Shown here: one piece after another, positions 53,806 through 64,000 of the stretch
Layout: each line of letters starts with the position of its first letter
How positions within the stretch are numbered: the stretch's first letter is position 1
NCBI GenBank assembly: GCA_029532415.1
Contig: JAQOTA010000050.1
Location: 5,766,001 to 5,830,000 of the forward strand
DNA: 64,000 nt
Reading direction: 5' to 3'
Origin: Marasmius tenuissimus
Lineage: Eukaryota > Basidiomycota > Agaricomycetes > Agaricales > Marasmiaceae
Position numbers and translations under genes: made by a program
The notes under the pieces: generated by a model
What the model was told of the DNA's origin: nothing
The model's database searches: none
Seen by the model: only the letters and a program-made list of their open reading frames with translations

Positions 53806-56800
53806 TCAAGCTGGCGCCCTGTTCGACCGTCTGGATTTTCTGCCACCACCAGGCCGGTTAGGTCGTCTTCTCTTGTTTCCCGCCTGATCATGACCTCCCC
53901 CTCGTCTTCCATCATCATCAGGACCATCCCAGTCACCCCTAATCCCGCGATAATGGTGGTCTGTTTCCATCCGTGTTTCATCACTTCGGTCTCGTTTCGA
54001 GGGGACCAACACCCGGTCTCTCAACGAAGGCGTGACAGGATCCTCTTCGGGCGAACGGTTCCCTACTCCGCTTCCGGACAACCTATCCAAAAGTGATCCA
54101 CCACGACGAGGGTTGTGGGGTCTTGAAGGTACCGGCTCATCCGTGACTATTGGCATAGGTTGGGCTGTCCCTGCCTCTTCACGGTACCCTCCAGACGACG
54201 AAGAAGACTCCTTCGCCATCGAAGGTGGTCGCCTGATCTTCACCGGAGGCTTAGATTGACGACCTACGGATGGCTCGCCGATGTCCGATGCCGAGGGTCC
54301 AGAACCAGAATCCTCCCGACTATCCCTACTCGAACTTTGAGGGGGTAACGGCCCTGGAGGCGGGGTCCTCTCGCGGAGATGTCTCGTGTAGCCAGGAGAG
54401 GTAATCGCGGTCTGCATAGGTCCCACCCGCAACAACATTGGGTTCATGGGTAACGGATGTTGCATCTTGTACCCAGTTCCATTTTGTTTCGTATCTGGAC
54501 CGCCGCCATCAATTACTGCGCCACGGTTAACCTCGCCCTCTCCATTTCGGGAAGGCCTGATATCCTCCATGGAATCTCCATTACGGGGAGCCCAGCGATC
54601 TGTACCCTTGTCGTGATCCCGTTCAACGTCGGCGTAGGGCGAAGTGTGGGAAGACTCCCGAGACGGTGGTGGTGGTGTTGCTGGCCTCTCCCGTACCGCA
54701 TGGTCATCGCGCCCCCGCCCCCGTTCGCGTTCACTTTCACGCTCACGGGGACGTGGTGGTGACGGAGGAGGTGAAGGTGTGCGATAGAGTCGCCTACGAG
54801 GAGGCGACCCAGATCGCTCTCTCAGCGGTGGGTTCTCGTAACGCGTCTGTACGATAAGATGCTCGTCAATGAGAAATTACCGCAAAGGTAGAGCGCAAGT
54901 AATCTTACTCCGGCATGGTTATTTCCTCGAGCGCTGCTCAATCGACCATTGTCGACGTCCATATCCTCGTGGTGCTGAACGAGGTATTAGGATGCAGCCC
55001 ACTAAATGAATAAGATCAATAGAAACTCACTGGAGGTAGGTCCCTGGGCACCACACGCGGTGGAGGTGAGCGTGAGCGAGACCGTGAAGGTGACCTCGGA
55101 GGAGGGTCCTATCGATATATTTTAACAACGGTCTAGTGCGCCCCGGAAGTCTACTCACCATATCGCCCTCTGCAGCCCTGTTATTCCCATTACCAGATCT
55201 TCTACTCCGAGCATTCTTCAAAGGCACGACATTACCACCTGATAAGCCTTTCGGAGGGGCAGAAGCACCGTTATCATGTTGAGAGTATCTTGAAGGTGCA
55301 CTATCTCCCGGTCTGGCTCCAACTGGAATATTATTAGTTCCGGTCGTCGCCAATTGCTCACGCCCACGACGGCCACGGCCCTACGAGAAGTATATCAGCC
55401 ACTGACAATACATCAATAAGGCGTGCAATGAATCACCTTGCCACCTCTTCCACGGGGTAAAGGCGCTGCAGGCGGCACACTAGGAAGATGCGGAGGAGGG
55501 GCCATCACAGGTCTCCTCGACTCTTCTCCACCTGGGTGGTGTTCCATAGCTCTCGGCCCTCTTGGAAGGTCGTTGGGCCCATCTACTGCTCTCTTCGACC
55601 TCTCTCGTTCACGTTCTCTATCTCTATCTCTCTCCCGCTCACGATCTCTATCTCTTTCCCTCTCACGTTCACGTTCCCGGTCTCTAGAACGCGATCTCGA
55701 CCTCGAATACGACCTGGTCCTTGACCTGTTTCTCCCTCCAGGTGCACGGCCCCCACGACCGTCAGGATTTCTACCAGGACTTCGCCCACGAGGACCACTA
55801 GGAGGCTGAGGTTCTAGGGTATCAAACGCCCTCGGCGCAGACGGAGTCACAGCAGAATCTAAATCGTTTGGAATAGTGGTCGACTGCGTTGTCTGTGTAG
55901 ACAGAGGAGGGCCAAATTTGGACGGACGTCCTCGGTCTCTGTCTCTATCCCTGTGTGGTGGTAGATCTCGCGCACCAGTGTCCACAGCGGTAGACGGTGA
56001 CGGCCGACCACCACCATTGGACGTCATTTCGCGGAAACGCGCACTCTGAGGTGGTAGCGGTGGTCGTTTGCGACCTGGACGACACGAACGTTAACCCGAG
56101 TAGAAGTCGAAATGCCCCAAGGATCCACTCACGATTCGAGTTGGCGAGGTCTGGTGACTCTGGTGCCTGTAGTGCTGGGGATGGAGACCTAGCTCTCTGG
56201 CTTTCGCGTCTTGTCATCTCAGGAGACCGGCGGCGTGGCTCCGCTGCTGAGGGAACCGGTACATCTACAAAATCACGGTCAGTCCGCGAGCTTCTCCCTC
56301 TTTCGGATTCCCTGCTTCTTTCTCTTCTCGGGTTTTCAGACGCCTCTTGAGGACGGTAGGATTTCTTGTCTTGGTTGACAAATTCGTCTGGAACCATATC
56401 ATCTTCAAGGGGTGCACCAAATCGGGAAGGCCGGTTTCGCCTGTTGGACGTGGATGCTGAAGAAACCATTGTTGCCGAATCTCTGCTTGGTGGCGGTGGG
56501 AGTGCAGGCACTGACAGGTGCGGTGGTGGCGATCGTGACCTGTTCCCTACAGAAAGCAAAAAAAGGGAGAAAGAAGGATAGAAAGCACGGAAAGATGGTG
56601 AAGGACATGATGTGGGTGCAACATGAACGTCGGGAAAAGAAAGGTTGAAAAAATTGAAAGGGATGAAGAGGGATAGACCATGATGAGCGTTCGTCCACAG
56701 CGGCAGTCGAGAAGAGGAAAGAGGGTGCGAGGGACATGGGCTAGCGAGGGACCGGGGATAGCATACCCCCATAGAGGTGAGTGCAACCTCTAGAGTCTGT

Positions 56801-58527
56801 TGCACATATAACTCAGATTATGCATCGAGCATAGGGCAATGCGCAGGGTGCTACGGCGAGAACGGCGCAGGCGCACAAACAACCATACAGGAAGAGATTC
56901 GCGAACGTGGGTGGAAGGAGAGGGACATGGAGGGCAGGAGGCTGATTAACGTACTGATAGAGGATGAATGGCTGAATTGTGATTGTCGGTGTTCCCGAGG
57001 GTCGATATCTCTGCTTCTCGAGGAAACAGGCGGAGGGTTGTCCCTTTTCCTCTCCTCACGAGAGTGTTCGTATGAAGATGCTTCAAACCGATCGCTTCCA
57101 CGGTATTGATGCAAAGACGAAGATCTTTGAGGTGAGACCGGAGGAAGTCTTCGAGATTTGTTCTGCGACTTCTGCCCGACTGGTGCTTGATCGTTAGCCG
57201 CTCTTAAAGGCGGGTGTGGCGCGCTAGGAGGACTCCAGTGACGATCAGAATCACGGAGATGAGATCCATGTGTTGTAGATCTGCTGGACTCGAAACCCCT
57301 GTCATCATAATCTCTATCCTTATCACCGTTAGTGTGGCGGCCCCGGTCATGCTCGCGCTGGGGCGCCAAATGTCGCGACCGGGTATCAACGTCCATGTCC
57401 GCATCTCTTGAGCGACGTGGAGACAAAGGAGACTGGGAGCGACGGCCTCGATGATCGCGTGTGGCGTTCCTGCTACGGTAGGGGACATCAGAGTCCTCAC
57501 TGTCGTCGCCTTGATCGTTGCGTCGGCCAGAAGAGCCAAACCAGGTGTCAGCCTCTCGCGTTCTGGGAGGTCTACTCTTCCTGGTAGAGGAGGGTGTTAT
57601 CTCTGAGTCCTGTAGGGCACGTCCAGAAGTGATGGCGGGCTCTTCAGCTGCGCCAGGCCTGTAATGTCTGTCTTCGAAAGTCAGAGGAGACACGTCTTTA
57701 CTCGTTTCCAAATCCTCGGGAAGCTGTTCAATAGCATTAGGAGACCAGATTCCATATTCACTACGTTGTGCACGCACCGGCTTTGTCCATGTCGACTCAT
57801 GAGTTCGGGTATTGTAGTAGTATACCGCGTCACTACTCCTTGAATGACGAGCTTGCCACTCAGATGGGAGGGAGGTGTCAGGACCCGTATTAGAGGTTGA
57901 GGAAGAAGGGGGTTTAACGGTGGAACCTGATGAATGTGGAGGTGGGTCACCGTTCGACGTTGGGACGTGACTGTTGGAAGAGGAAGCAGAAAGGCCAGTT
58001 TTACCTTTCGACTGTGACATGGCAGTCGCTTCGATAAGAGATGGGTGTGATGGGGCCATGAAGGACGCGACTGTTGAAGCAACCGGTTTTGCCGGAAGAG
58101 AATGAAGGACTTTTGGTAAAATGGAGGGCGGGGGTTCCCTGGCTGTCCGTTTAGAAGACTTCTTCCTGCTACTTTTGGTGACTGGCGAGGTGGTAGAGTC
58201 AGAGTGTCCCTGACTTTCATGTTCCCTCCGTCTCCCAGAGGTGCTGGAATCCGGCCTAGAAATGCCTTCGCCCTTTGAAAGAGACTCATTTTCGTATGCT
58301 GGGGGAATTGTGGCGACTTGAGGCGTAACACTGATTTGAGTGCTATGCCTAGAAACTGGCGCTGGTGAACTCTTGCGAGTCGCTGCTGTCGACAGCGGGG
58401 GTTGAGCTTCATTTTCATCGCCAGAAGCTGAGCCTAGGGACACAGCATCTGCGTCGTCCTGGCCTTGAGCGACTGGGACTTGGTCATCGTCTTCTTCCCA
58501 GTCGAGAACTTCGGTCTCGTCTTCCAT
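53806..58527 (-). CDS. WW-domain, Arg/Ser- and Arg/Glu-rich protein, probably RNA-processing related
   Basis: About 1,350 residues in seven exons, all junctions in frame. Exon 1 (from ATG 58527): acidic start (MEDETEVLDWEEDDDQ), Ser/Pro-rich spacer, one WW domain (LPSEWQARHSRSSDAVYYYN, then TRTHESTWTKP) that would bind Pro-rich peptides, and a long charged region. A 408-nt intron (56547-56954) follows. Later exons hold RNRSRSPPPHL, an RS/RE tract with uninterrupted RE/RD dipeptides near 55.58-55.70 kb, an RGRGGKGRGRRGRE patch, SRSRSRSPPPR, and a basic C-terminus (KRRRPNRPGGGRKSRRSNR). Such low-complexity RS/RE sequence is typical of nuclear-speckle, splicing or 3'-end factors. No RRM or catalytic domain is visible. 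I know no exact named homolog. Confidence 0.8.
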
Positions 58528-58802
58528 AACGTGTGGATATTCGAGGATGAAGAAATTGGAAGAGAGGGAATTGGGGAAGAATAATAGGTGGCCGTGGTAG
58601 GGTTAACTTGAAATTGGATCTGGCCCAAGAGTGATGCGCGCGAAACGTGTTGAAACCCCGCCCGGAGAATTTAAACTCAGAAGCGCCAGACCAGCGCTTA
58701 ATTAGCGCTCGACACCTGACCACAACCATGACACGAACAACATGAAGCTCCAGTCGATTCGCATTCAAGGGTGGATATAGAGACAGCTCAAACGGCCTTA
58801 GC
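58528..58802. promoter_or_regulatory. Bidirectional promoter region, WW-domain gene / PIG-A
   Basis: 275 bp between divergent start codons; both promoters must sit here. No TATA box in a typical place, as expected for housekeeping genes. Confidence 0.5.
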
Positions 58803-60743
58803 ATGGATATTTACCCTCGCAAAGCTTCAAGCAAAATGGAGCCGACGTCTATTGCGTGAGTTCTACACTCTCGACATCAGTTAAAGGTCTTAATATTAAT
58901 CCAGGATGATTGGGGATTTCTTTCATCCAGACGTGGGAGGTGTTGAGAATCATATCTACATGCTGGGTGCAAATCTAGTTCGTAGAGGACACAAGGTGCG
59001 TGGATCGACCATTCACGCCACAGCACACGTCCACTGAAGTACTTCGACAGGTTATAGTGATCACGCATAGCAGGCCACCAGATCGCGTCGGTATTCGGTG
59101 GCTCCTTCCTGGAATCAAAGTCTATTATTTACCCATAATTCCCATCGCGTCGGGTGCCACTCTTCCCAATTTCTTCACCTTTTTACCCTATTTACGAACA
59201 ATTCTACTTCGCGAACACATTCACCTTATTCACGCTCACGCCAGCCTGTCTTCCATGGGTCACGAAGGGATTCTTCATTCCCATTTGATGGGTGTTCGCA
59301 CTGTCTTTACGGATCACAGCTTGTTCGGCTTTGACGACGCAGCCAGCATCTTGACGAACAAGTTGCTGGTAGGCAATCTCAAGAACGTCGACGCAATTAT
59401 TTGTGTTTCCCATACTGGGTGAGCCTTTGCCTTCCTCTATCTCCGCACTAGGTGACATGACTATTGCTTCTCGCAGCCGGGAAAATACTGTTCTTCGTGG
59501 CGAGCTTTTTGAGCAGCCAGAACATGGCTCGTCAAGACCCACAGTTCGAGAGAACGTATATGTGATACCTAATGCACTTGTTCCCGAGAGATTTCAGCCT
59601 GGTCCTCACCTCCCTTCAGACACTAGTATCTTTATTCATCCGCCCCTCCTGGGTCCATCAGTCTGACATCGTTCGCCTTCAGTTACCATCGTCGTGCTTT
59701 CTCGGCTCGCCTACCGGAAAGGCATCGACCTGCTTGTCGCAACTGCCCCTCGCATATGCAAAGCCTTTCCACAAGTCAACTTCCTAGTGGGTGAGACTAT
59801 TCCGATACATCATTTTGCGATCTTGAAGCTGACCACCTACTCAGGCGGCGATGGCCCGAAGCTCATCGAACTCCTTCAAATGCGCGAAAAACACCTTCTG
59901 CAAGATCGTATCGAGTTATTGGGCCCGATTCGTCATAACGACGTCCGTTCGGTGAGTACCGCGTTGCCGTTCTCTTTTTTATTACACGAGGAACAAGGTC
60001 AACTCATCCGAATACCCAAAAGGTTCTCATTCAAGGCTCAATCTTCATGAATACCTCTTTGACCGAGTCTTTCGGTATCGCTATTCTCGAAGCCGCATGT
60101 ACCGGACTCTATGTCGTGTCCACTCGCGTTGGAGGTGTACCAGAGATTCTACCCCCGAATATGATTAGCTTCGCAGAACCAAACGAGGATGGTGAGTCCT
60201 TTTCCCTCGGCCTTCGTATCCGTCATTTCAATCCGAACCATGTCCATAGATGTTTTCCGGGCAATGTCGGAGGCCATCCAAATCGTTTCTGAAGGTAAAC
60301 ATGACCCTGCACTTGCGCATGAACGCATCAAAACGTTCTATGACTGGGCACAAGTGACGGACCGGACGGAGAAGGTGTACGACACGGTAATGAAGTCTCC
60401 TCAGCGTGGCCTATGGGAACGGATGCAACGGCAAGTCAGGATGATGTATGTTCCGATAATTGAGGCTGACGTTCGTCCCTCCAGGACAATGCAACTAGGA
60501 CCTTTCGCGGGACCTATCTGGACTATCATTCTGGTCGTCGACTGCCTGTTTTTTATGTTCCTAGAATGGCTGATGCCTCGCGAGGATTTGGACTTTGTCC
60601 GTGAAAACTGGGATCAAGATCGCTTTCGTCAAGTGAGCATCCCCACCACCATATCTTTAGCTGATTGTGCTCATGATGTTTCACGTTTGCTAACTCCACG
60701 CACATAGGTCACGACAGAGTATCAGGCCCAAGATCCACCTTGA
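58803..60743 (+). CDS. GPI3: GPI-GlcNAc transferase catalytic subunit (PIG-A/GPI3)
   Basis: Transfers GlcNAc from UDP-GlcNAc to phosphatidylinositol on the ER membrane, the first step of GPI-anchor synthesis. Family GT4. Start ATG 58803 (a second in-frame ATG is at 58836). Core blocks match [125 protein letters not shown] (donor-sugar EX7E motif) and [13 protein letters not shown] single membrane helix near the end ([20 protein letters not shown]) anchors it. Eight or nine exons; stop TGA 60741-60743. Length about 470 residues, normal. Confidence 0.93.
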
Positions 60744-61204
60744 GATGTTCTCCTCGGACAGGAACAATTTATACCCTCCATTACTTGTTTTGCTCTAGCT
60801 TGTATTCGGTCGGTAAATTATAGCGACTGATTAGATTCATGACTCTGAATCGCGATCATATCAATCAGGATATATTCGACGGTATATGCTGTAGGATCTA
60901 CTCACAAGTTATTCGGTTCAGGGCACATACTGTACCCGGTTTACTAGTACTGGTCATCGCCCCGACGAGCTTTCATAATGGGGGTCTCGAAGGATGATCA
61001 TGATGACTTGATTTCTCTCTCTCATACCTTCATCGTCTAGTCCTGCAGTCGCACTGGAATCTAGTCTACTGTAGGGGGGCGCATTTCTGACTCGCAACGC
61101 GATATTATTTCCAATTCAAAGATCTAGTAGTACTCAGGTGGACGCTTTTAGACTGGAGGCGCCGGCAGGTCATCGAGCGTAAAGCTTCGCCTGACATCCC
61201 AAGG
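60744..61204. other. Intergenic, 461 bp
   Basis: 3' region of PIG-A and promoter of the DUF6533 gene. Nothing else recognised. Confidence 0.5.
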
Positions 61205-63006
61205 ATGGGCGAACTTGACATCTCACCCTTCTTTGAGGCAAGAGCGGAACGGAATGCTTATCGTGAGTGGCATTTTCTGTCAATGTCATCTTTCCTTTTG
61301 ACCTCGGGCCTGCTTTTGGTCGTTTTCAGTTGCCAGTGCTATTCTGATTCTATACGAATACTGTAAGTTGGTCAAGCTACTGGAATATGGCGCAGACGTG
61401 TTTTAACTCTCGGGCGTCGCAAGTTCTCCAGCTGGGCGCGGAGGTGAGGTTGTTTGCAACTTTATCTTCTTTATAGCCGTTCTGAGGTTGCCCTCCACCT
61501 CCCCAGGTTGAGTTTTTCTGGGTATGGGGCGATTACCTCCCAATTCGGTTCCCTCTCATGGTACGTTTAGAAACAGGGGTGGTCGATCGCGAAAGGGCTC
61601 TTTCTCTGGGTTAGTTCAGGAGACAGGTAGACGTTTGAACATTACTCACTTCTCAGCAGAACCGGTATTATAGTTTGATTTTCAACATGTACGTCCAATC
61701 TATGGCCTCCCTCAGGACTTATCTCGTTGACACACTCCCGCCCTGCCTATACAGCTTGAACGCCCTTGGTATGTCTTCCCACCTTCCCGAAAGCCCGAAG
61801 GTTCACACGTGCCCAGTGTTCCTTGATTCAGGACCGTCATATTCAGTGAGTTTCCATTTATGACGGTCTCCATCATACTCATCTTGTTGCCTCGTTGGAT
61901 CGGCAGAAGTGGGCGTGCTGTTTGATATGTCAATCATAGCGGGATAACCTCATCTTCTACCAGATGTGATGTTTCACCATGCCACTCACATATTTACCAC
62001 TCAAATGACGTTGGCTTCTGAACTGCAGGCGCTCACTTCTTTCATTGGCAAAACACCGGGGCTTCTCTTCAAGTGATCACATCGCACCGTGAGTGTATAC
62101 CCCCACTCGGATCCTTGTATTCTTGAATCATACTTATCCTCCAAATTCTAGTGATTTTACAGTTGAGATTATGTGCTATGTATGGGAATACACGGAAGAT
62201 TATCGCTTTATGTGTGCGTAACTCCCCCGACCACACAATAGAAGGCGAGAAAGGATCAGAAGGAATTCAATCTAGGTGTTCTTGACGTGTGGTGAAGCCT
62301 TGACGATGGGAATAATATTCGGAGCACCCAATCACAAGTTGGTCGGTACGTTGCCTTCCTTGCTTTGCCATCTACGTCTCGCTGAGCGTGTATCGGGTCA
62401 GGGACCAACGAACCTCTTCCGGGACTATACATCTGCGCTGACGCGGAGCCGTCAGACGGCTCACGGTGGCTGGTGTACTATTGGATGTCTATACTGATCA
62501 CCGACATCTTGCTGCTCTCATTAGCTCTGGTGCAAGCTTGGAGACACCGTCCTTCGACAGGGCTTGGTAGCGCTCTTATGGTGACACTCACCAGGGACTC
62601 CGTGGTGTATTTCTTCGTGTATGTCTTGACTCGTACCTGAATTTTCTACCTCCAATCGACGTCGACCTTCGATCGAACGAATAGGATCTGCACTGTCTAC
62701 CTTGCCAGTCTGGTCGTTTGGATCTTCAATCGAGTACGTGACCATTCGCTTGTTCTTCATACCAACTGATCGACATACTCTATTAAGGTCACCCTTAACG
62801 AGCTCCTTACTTCCTTTTCTTTCGTCGTCTCGAGCATCTTGGCAAATCGTCTTCTCATATCCCTCCGAAGAGAAGGTTTCCGTTGCCAACCTGACGCAGA
62901 GATCCATTCATATATGCCTTCAATCCGATGCGCTGAGAGTCTCGAGTTGACCACAATCCTCGATACTACTCCTGCGACAACCTCTACAAATCGTTTCAGG
63001 GTATGA
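61205..63006 (+). CDS. DUF6533-type integral membrane protein
   Basis: Seven-helix-like basidiomycete membrane family of unknown function. Start ATG 61205 (MGELDISPFFEARAERNAY). Spliced pieces follow the family order: LASAILILYEYFLQLGAEVE, FFWVWGDYLPIRFPLM, QNRYYSLIFN; then AHFFHWQNTGASLQVITSHL, ILQLRLCAMYGNTRKIIALC, VFLTCGEALTMGIIFGAP; then GLYICADAEPSDGSRWLVYY, WMSILITDILLLSLALVQAW, RDSVVYFFV; then ICTVYLASLVVWIFNRVTLN and ANRLLISLRREG. Stop TGA 63004-63006. Between 61770 and 62029 the path is unresolved: a direct join in phase is possible (LNALGAHFF) but gives a large intron, so a short exon may be missing. Otherwise intact. Confidence 0.75.
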
Positions 63007-63194
63007 TCACATTGAGTGCACGACTGCTAAAATACTGTAGATAAATACTAATTACGAATGCGCCTGTATTATGAGACTTTTAACAACATGTTCCGTATGC
63101 ACCCGTTGGCAGTACTTGGTAAAGATGTACTGAGCGTTGATAAATTAAGAAACGAATGTGAAAGTGGGACCCATCTAAAACGGCGGCACCGCAC

Positions 63195-64000
63195 TTATAC
63201 CCACAACGGCAGGGCAAACGAGGAGACAAGGGCCAGACCAAGGGCATAAGCCGTCATTGGTTTGGACAAGGCAGCGGTGTTCTGGTTTCCTCCTGAGTTA
63301 TCGTTATTCTGATTTCCTCCTGAATTGTCGCTGGTCGTTGTTGTCGTATTCGGGACCTGTAGTTTAACGAAGTCGCTTATTCCCAATGGTTGATTGTTAC
63401 GGTCGACTGCCCGCATCGCAAAGTGGGTGTAGTCGTCGTACTTCTCGAGGTTGGTGGGGATCGAGATGGTCGTTTCGAAGCCGTTCTTTGTACGGTTGTA
63501 GAGAGAGACCGCCTTCGTACCTTGCTCGTCGGAAGCTCCAAATAGTTCCCATTTGCTGATTTCGGTTGCGCCATTCCAAGAAGCGTAGACGCTGAGCATG
63601 GATGACTTCGCGAGGACGAGTTCGACTTGGGGTTTGTCCTTGGGAATTCCAGTCCAGTTGCTTCGTAAGACACGATCTGGAAGCCGAGCGACTCATAAAT
63701 CAGGAGATCAGGACACGGCTAAACGGGGACGTACAGCCTGAACTATTTGTGTCCACACCAAACTGAGCCGCCCATAGCATTTCTCCCTCAGGAGTATACT
63801 CCGAGAAGAAGGGCATTGACCCCCAGCTAGACGCGTATTTAGAAGCAGCACCACCTGTAAATACGAAGTACCGCTCACCCTACCAAAACATTGCCATTTT
63901 CGTAGACCTGCATGCTTCCTTGACTCTCGGATATGACGGGCAAGTACGGGCGGTACTCTCGTTCCAGAGTGGCGGCCATTGCCACGAAATCTAGCTTAAG
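63195..64000 (-). CDS. Arylsulfotransferase-like secreted protein, C-terminal part (5' end outside window)
   Basis: Visible part, from the window edge inward: LEREYRPYLPVISESQGSMQ, VYENGNVLVGWGSMPFFSEY, TPEGEMLWAAQFGVDTNSSG, YRVLRSNWTGIPKDKPQVEL, YASWNGATEISKWELFG. These match the fungal arylsulfotransferase (ASST-type) propeller family. A first look suggested a frameshift near 63.87 kb; a 54-nt intron (GTGAGC...GTCTAG) after the second Gly of NVLVG restores it. After a Thr/Ser/Asn-rich linker with repeated NSGGNQN, the chain ends in a hydrophobic tail (MTAYALGLALVSSFALPLWV, TAA 63195-63197), as in GPI-anchored proteins. Substrate unknown; many fungal members are not proven sulfotransferases. 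Confidence 0.8.

Noticed and set aside
55438..55809. Plus-strand frame full of Ser-Arg-Ser-Leu repeats
   Set aside because: It is the reverse complement of the RS/RE tract of the WW-domain gene, whose splice joins and composition are coherent.
63820..63885. Apparent frameshift in the arylsulfotransferase-like gene
   Set aside because: A 54-nt GT-AG intron gives NVLVGWGSMPFFSEY with no shift.
1..64000. CRISPR arrays, bacterial operons, prophage or transposon proteins
   Set aside because: No repeat-spacer array, transposase, integrase or reverse transcriptase motif seen; intron-rich genes show a eukaryotic nuclear genome.

Overview
The window is nuclear DNA from a filamentous basidiomycete, most likely an agaricomycete (mushroom-forming, litter- or wood-decaying). 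Most genes are split by many 48-70 nt GT..AG introns. The families are typical of Agaricomycetes: a DyP peroxidase, a laccase, a CYP53-type P450, a trichodiene-oxygenase-like P450 pair, DUF6533 membrane protein, many F-box proteins, and a secreted arylsulfotransferase-like protein. All gene models were built by hand from reading frames, splice motifs and remembered family motifs. Exon edges were not checked with transcripts.

Layout. 0-3.2 kb: C-terminal end of an unknown gene, then a secreted DyP peroxidase (-). 3.2-8.3 kb: a long stretch without a gene I can support. 8.3-13.2 kb: a secreted peptidase-like protein with a degenerate zinc motif (+) and a large bZIP transcription factor (-). 13.2-16.4 kb: apparently non-coding. 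16.4-21.6 kb: two tandem related P450 genes (+), the first a pseudogene and the second apparently intact. 21.9-39.0 kb: an F-box-rich block with four F-box genes on the minus strand, one of them broken and two of them clear paralogs. A three-zinc-finger SDE3/MOV10-like RNA helicase (+), a secreted ricin-B-fold lectin (-) and RPL14 (-) are embedded in the block.

39.5-41.0 kb: a GH18 chitinase (+) with a one-base frameshift. 41.2-45.9 kb: a divergent pair encoding both subunits of a biotin-dependent acyl-CoA carboxylase. 46.1 kb: an intron-containing tRNA-Arg(ACG). 47.1-49.8 kb: a laccase (+). 51.4-53.4 kb: a CYP53-like P450 (-). 53.8-58.5 kb: a very long WW-domain and Arg/Ser-rich protein (-), divergent from the GPI-anchor glycosyltransferase PIG-A/GPI3 (+, 58.8-60.7 kb). 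61.2-63.0 kb: a DUF6533 membrane protein (+). 63.2 kb to the end: a 3'-terminal piece of an arylsulfotransferase-like gene (-).

Functional themes. DyP, laccase and CYP53 together fit oxidative attack on lignin-type aromatics and handling of the benzoates released. The zinc-finger helicase points to an RNA-silencing pathway. The strongest candidate for something new is the acyl-CoA carboxylase pair. The two subunit genes share a promoter of about 210 bp, neither has an obvious mitochondrial presequence, and the biotin-carrying subunit ends exactly in Ser-Lys-Leu, a canonical peroxisomal targeting signal. That suggests a peroxisomal carboxylase acting beside fungal beta-oxidation. The location is inference and needs testing.
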